This document shows positions 60,553 through 64,000 of a stretch of DNA of 64,000 bases, in pieces. Position 1 is the first letter of the stretch. Every line of letters begins with the position of its first letter. Source of the stretch: RYN-133 sp963754285 (GTDB lineage: Bacteria > Actinomycetota > Actinomycetes > Mycobacteriales > Jatrophihabitantaceae). Under the pieces are notes generated by a model that saw only the letters and a list, made by a program, of their open reading frames with translations, did not search any database and was not told where the DNA came from. The position numbers were made by a program, and so were the translations under genes. The stretch covers positions 682,001 to 746,000 of the forward strand of contig CAVWFN010000007.1 of assembly GCA_963754285.1 (NCBI GenBank). The letters are read 5' to 3'.

Positions 60553-61269
60553 GTGGGTCAGCCGATCGTGCAACGTTCGCCGGTGCATTCCGGTCGGGTG
60601 ATCGCCGCCGAGCAGCTCACCCCGCGCATGCGTCGCGTGACCGTGCAGTCCGACGCGATGCGCGGAGTCTCGATTCGGCCGGCGCAGGACGTCGAGATCC
60701 ACCTGCGCGAGGACGGCGGGCGGCGCGTCAAACGCCGTTACACGATCCGCCGCTCGCGTCCGGACGGCGGCGAATTCGATCTGGACGTGGTGCTGCACGG
60801 AATCGGCGCCGGCGCCGCGTGGGGCGCGAGCGCGAAACCGGGCGACGAGGTCGCCTTCCAAGGACCTCGAGGCAAGCTCGAACTGCGCCGCGCGCCGTAC
60901 CACGTGCTGTGCGGCGACGAGTCTGCGCTGCCGGCGATCGCGGCCGTCGCCGAGGCCCTGCCCGAGGACGAACAGTCGGTCGCGGTGATCGAGGTCGGCG
61001 CTGCGAGTGACGAACTGCCGGTCCGCGGGACCGTGCACTGGGTGCATCGCGGCACGCATCCGCCGGGCACGCCGGACCTGTTGCTCCCCGCCTGCGAAGC
61101 GTTGACCGTGCCGTACGCGTGGGCGCAGTACTACCTGCTCGGCGAGACGCGCTCGATGGTCGCGCTGCGTGCGATGTTCGAAGCACGCGGAGCGCAACAC
61201 GACACGATCTTCCTCAAGGGCTACTGGAACATCGGCCGGCCCGACCGGATCCGAGGCACCACGCCGTGA
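60553..61269 (+). CDS. siderophore-interacting protein (FAD-dependent ferric reductase)
   Basis: 238 residues with the FAD_binding_9 domain (RRYTIRRSRPDGGEFDLDVVLHG, GPRGKLEL) and the SIP C-terminal domain (DESALPAIAAVAEALP, ending AWAQYYLLGETRSMVALRAMF ... KGYWNIGR). ViuB/SIP proteins reduce ferric siderophores in the cytoplasm. GTG lies 6 nt after TAGGGT, whose TAG is the stop of the GNAT gene. Confidence 0.92.
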   Translation: MGQPIVQRSPVHSGRVIAAEQLTPRMRRVTVQSDAMRGVSIRPAQDVEIHLREDGGRRVKRRYTIRRSRPDGGEFDLDVVLHGIGAGAAWGASAKPGDEVAFQGPRGKLELRRAPYHVLCGDESALPAIAAVAEALPEDEQSVAVIEVGAASDELPVRGTVHWVHRGTHPPGTPDLLLPACEALTVPYAWAQYYLLGETRSMVALRAMFEARGAQHDTIFLKGYWNIGRPDRIRGTTP

Positions 61270-61286
61270 CCGAGCTGGTCGCACGA

Positions 61287-62354
61287 TCAGCCGGCGCAGT
61301 GCGCCAGGTCGAGCTGCAGCGCGCCCGTGACCGTCCCGACCAGAGCGCGCCGCGCGGTTGCGGCGACGCGGCCGCTCAGCAACCAGCTCTGTAGTTGACG
61401 ACCCGTCGTCGCGTCGAGACAACGCAGCTCGCCGCCGTCACCGGCGCCCCGGACCCACACGGTGGACGCACCGGCACCGGCCAGATAGGCGCCGAGACCC
61501 AGCGCTGACTCGATCGAACTGTGCGCGACCGCACGCAGCGTGGTCGGGTCGAGGCGCACCAATGCGTCACTGCCCGAGTAGCCCGCCAACCAGATCTGCC
61601 CTGCGGCGACGGCGAGGGTCGGTTCGTTGACCTCGAGTATCGACGTTTGCTCGACGGCAGCTCGGCCGGCCGACAGTGGCGCGAGCGCGACCACGCGACT
61701 CGGCCGTCCGAGGTAGGCCAGAATCAGCCGGACGCGCGTCGGATCGGCAGCAAGCGCGACGATCGGGCCGGGCATCACCGCGATGCGGCGCGGCACCCGC
61801 AGTCCCGGACCCACCTCGACGACGTCACGGTCGACTGTGAGGAACAGCCGTCCGCCCATCGCCGTCACGGTGTCGCACGGCGGCGCCCAGCCCTCGAACA
61901 CCGGCCGCAGCGTCCGGCCGTCGTAGGAGCGCGCCAATCCGTTCGCCACCAGCCACACGAGGCCGGCCTCGGGATCGGCCACCAGCTGCGGGTCGGCCAG
62001 CGCAGCCGGCAGGACGAGCCGCGCGACCGCGCGTCCCGGCCGGATCACGAACAACCCGTCGCGGCGCAGTACCCACGACGACCCGGTGAGCGCAGCGACG
62101 TCGAGCACGGGCCCGCGACCCGACAGCGCCGTGCGGAACCCGCTGCCGAGGTCGACCGCGACCTGCGACGGTGCCGCGACTCGCGGTGCGGGTGCCGACT
62201 CGGGTCGGCGGGAGGTCACGACCACTGCCGTCGCCACGACGATCGCCACGGCGACGATCCCTACCCACCGGGCTGACACCCTCGGCGGTCGGACACGAAG
62301 TTGTTCATCAGCGTCGCCGGCGACGTTGTCTGGGAGGAACTCGATCTCCGGCAT
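61287..62354 (-). CDS. membrane-anchored beta-propeller-like protein, unknown function
   Basis: 355 residues. Acidic cytoplasmic N-terminus, one membrane helix (WVGIVAVAIVVATAVVV), then an extracytoplasmic domain of repeated strand units (GLVWLVANGLARSYDGRTL; GQIWLAGYSGSDALVRLD; STVWVRGAGDGGELRCLD) resembling a WD/PQQ-type propeller. Function not known. It follows purB by 11 nt on the same strand. Confidence 0.75.
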   Translation of the reverse strand: MPEIEFLPDNVAGDADEQLRVRPPRVSARWVGIVAVAIVVATAVVVTSRRPESAPAPRVAAPSQVAVDLGSGFRTALSGRGPVLDVAALTGSSWVLRRDGLFVIRPGRAVARLVLPAALADPQLVADPEAGLVWLVANGLARSYDGRTLRPVFEGWAPPCDTVTAMGGRLFLTVDRDVVEVGPGLRVPRRIAVMPGPIVALAADPTRVRLILAYLGRPSRVVALAPLSAGRAAVEQTSILEVNEPTLAVAAGQIWLAGYSGSDALVRLDPTTLRAVAHSSIESALGLGAYLAGAGASTVWVRGAGDGGELRCLDATTGRQLQSWLLSGRVAATARRALVGTVTGALQLDLAHCAG

Positions 62355-62365
62355 CGGCGCTGCCG

Positions 62366-63808
62366 CTACAAGATCGGTTCGGGTTCGTAATCGGTGGCGG
62401 ACGGATCGCTGGCGAGCACGTCGTCGATGCGACGCACGACGGCCGCGACCTGGGCACGTGCAGCGCCGGTGAACGTGAGCGGCTCGGCCAGCAGGCCGTC
62501 CAGCTCGGCGACACTGAGGCCGAGGCGCGAATCGGTGGCGAGCCGGTCGAACAGGTCGTTGCGGTCAGTGCCCTTCTCACGCATCTCGAGCGCGACGGCA
62601 ACGGCGTTCTCCTTGATCGCCTCGTGCGCCTGCTCGCGTCCGCCTCCGGCGCGCACCGCGGCCATGAGCACCTTCGTGGTGGCCAGGAACGGCAAGTAGC
62701 GATCGAGCTCGCGTTCGATGACGGCCGGGAACGCACCGAAGTCGTCCAGGACGGTCAGCGTCGTCTCGAGCACCCCGTCGATCGTGAAGAACGCATCAGG
62801 CAGCGCGACGCGGCGCACGACCGAGCACGACACGTCACCCTCGTTCCACTGGTCGCCGGCCAGCTCGCCGACCATCGACGCATAGCCGCGCAGCACCACC
62901 ATGAACCCGTTCACGCGCTCTGCCGAGCGTGAGTTCATCTTGTGCGGCATCGCGCTCGACCCGACCTGGCCCGGACGGAATCCCTCGGTCACCAACTCGT
63001 TGCCGGCCATCAGCCGGATCGTCGTCGCGAGCGAGGACGGCGCTGCAGCGAGCTGGACGAGCGCGCTGAGCACGTCGAAGTCGAGCGAGCGCGGATACAC
63101 CTGGCCGACGCTGTCGAGCACGCGCTCGAAGCCGAGATGCGTGGCGACCGAGGCTTCGAGCCGCGCGAGCTTGTCGTCATCGCCGTCGAGCAGGTCGAGC
63201 ATGTCCTGGGCAGTGCCGACCGGACCCTTGATGCCGCGCAGCGGGTACCGCGCGATGAGGTCGTCGAGACGGGACAGCGCGACGAGCAACTCGTCGGCCA
63301 CCGTCGCGAACCGCTTTCCCAGCGTGGTCACCTGGGCGGCCACGTTGTGCGAGCGTCCGGCCATGACCTGCGCGTCGTACTCGGCGGCGCGTCTACCCAG
63401 CCGAGCCAGAACGGCCAGGGTCTTGCGGCGCACCACCGCCAGTGACTGGCGCACCTGCAACTGCTCGACGTTCTCGGTGAGGTCGCGGCTGGTCATGCCC
63501 TTGTGGATCTGCTCGTGTCCGGCGAGCGCCGCGAACTCGTCGATGCGCGCCTTCACGTCGTGCCGGGTGACCCGCTCGCGCGCGGCGATGCTCTCGAGAT
63601 CGACCGCGTCGACGCCCCGGTCGACGATGTCCTGATACGCCTCGATGGCGCCGTCCGGCACGGTGACGCCGAGTTCGGCCTGGGCGCGCAGTACGGCCAG
63701 CCACAGCTGACGCTCGACGACGATCTTGTGTGCGGGTGACCAGATCGTCGCCATCGTCGCCGACGCGTAGCGAGCAGCGAGGACGTCCGGGATCACGGGT
63801 TTGGGCAC
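62366..63808 (-). CDS. purB: adenylosuccinate lyase
   Basis: 480 residues. The fumarase/aspartase-family signature is SSAMPHKMNSR; the catalytic His region GRSHNVAAQVTTLGKR and the N-terminal MTSRDLTENV are present. It acts twice in purine synthesis (SAICAR to AICAR, and adenylosuccinate to AMP). Confidence 0.95.
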   Translation of the reverse strand: MPKPVIPDVLAARYASATMATIWSPAHKIVVERQLWLAVLRAQAELGVTVPDGAIEAYQDIVDRGVDAVDLESIAARERVTRHDVKARIDEFAALAGHEQIHKGMTSRDLTENVEQLQVRQSLAVVRRKTLAVLARLGRRAAEYDAQVMAGRSHNVAAQVTTLGKRFATVADELLVALSRLDDLIARYPLRGIKGPVGTAQDMLDLLDGDDDKLARLEASVATHLGFERVLDSVGQVYPRSLDFDVLSALVQLAAAPSSLATTIRLMAGNELVTEGFRPGQVGSSAMPHKMNSRSAERVNGFMVVLRGYASMVGELAGDQWNEGDVSCSVVRRVALPDAFFTIDGVLETTLTVLDDFGAFPAVIERELDRYLPFLATTKVLMAAVRAGGGREQAHEAIKENAVAVALEMREKGTDRNDLFDRLATDSRLGLSVAELDGLLAEPLTFTGAARAQVAAVVRRIDDVLASDPSATDYEPEPIL

Positions 63809-63842
63809 CGTCCCATTGTCCCACCGACTGGCGTTCCGGCGC

Positions 63843-64000
63843 CTAGAGGACGACGTTCAGGCTCACGAAGTCCGCGAGGCTGCGCATCGCGTCGATCGGC
63901 GCGCGGTCGCCGCGTCGGCCCCAGGCGGACACGTTCACCTTCAGCCCGGCGGCCAGCGCCTCGATGCGGGCGACGAGCACCCTGTTGCCGTCGGGCGGCG
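63843..64000 (-). CDS. C-terminal end of an unidentified protein
   Basis: An open frame runs into the right edge. Its visible 52 residues end GRRGDRAPIDAMRSLADF followed by VSLNVVL. The codon bias fits coding DNA and it lies 34 nt upstream of purB on the same strand. Too little is visible to name it. Confidence 0.5.
   Translation of the reverse strand, partial: PPDGNRVLVARIEALAAGLKVNVSAWGRRGDRAPIDAMRSLADFVSLNVVL

Noticed and set aside
60001..61422. 473-codon minus-strand frame through the GNAT and SIP genes
   Set aside because: It is a shadow of two clear plus-strand genes. Only its last 22 codons are kept, as leader ORF copy A, because of the tandem duplication and coupled starts.

Overview
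The window is a chromosomal segment of a high-GC, mycothiol-producing actinobacterium. Supporting evidence: a mycothiol synthase (mshD), an HbhA-like protein with a Lys/Ala tail, SigE-family ECF sigma, DUF2516 and DUF1416 proteins, an MptB-like mannosyltransferase, an LmeA-like protein, frequent GTG starts and many start codons placed 6-7 nt after a TANNNT box (leaderless mRNAs). From memory, two blocks keep the gene order of Mycobacterium tuberculosis: XRE regulator-hbhA-DUF2516 (18063-19558; compare Rv0474-Rv0476) and ygfZ-pabC-nitrobindin-sseC-cysA-lmeA-glnR-mshD-pstB-phoU (25971-38295; compare Rv0811c-Rv0821c). Gene content suggests a free-living relative outside Mycobacteriales (a Jatrophihabitans/Frankiales-like lineage is a guess). 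No prophage, insertion sequence or CRISPR array was seen.

Layout. 1-9.1 kb: end of a ClC channel gene, tRNA-Lys, an ECF sigma gene that stops inside region 4 with a coupled membrane-anchored partner, a secreted NlpC/P60 hydrolase, a stand-alone 5'-3' exonuclease with a C-terminal clamp-binding motif, malQ and a secreted trypsin-like protease. 9.1-18 kb: a large FAD-oxidoreductase/TPR fusion, a two-component system, a membrane mannosyltransferase, and a P450 with a divergent TetR. 18-25.5 kb: hbhA locus, a BlaI/M56 pair divergent from uppP, and copper homeostasis (copA-copZ with divergent csoR). 25.5-41.7 kb: the conserved block, carrying folate/Fe-S genes, an AurF-like diiron oxygenase with its TetR, sulfur transfer genes behind a Cys-rich leader peptide, mshD, and pstSCAB-phoU followed by a receiver-less DNA-binding protein. 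41.7-53.4 kb: GMC oxidoreductase, a frameshifted surface protein, HMG-CoA lyase, MmpL/TetR, cydAB and a tiny zinc-ribbon gene. 53.4-64 kb: tRNA-Arg and tRNA-Ser, a LysX/MprF-type transferase, a DHA2 exporter with TetR, serine dehydratase preceded by two tandem coupled leader ORFs, a siderophore-interacting protein and purB.

Regulation is unusually readable. Four TetR genes each face a target gene (P450, AurF, MmpL, DHA2 exporter) across a short palindrome-bearing region. CsoR sites lie in the copZ-csoR gap, a BlaI-type operator in the blaI-uppP gap, and a PHO box upstream of pstS. Strong hairpins sit between pstS and pstC and at several gene ends. Short leader ORFs precede cysA (Cys-rich) and sdaA (two tandem copies chained by TGATG overlaps). 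The sdaA arrangement is the most novel feature I found.
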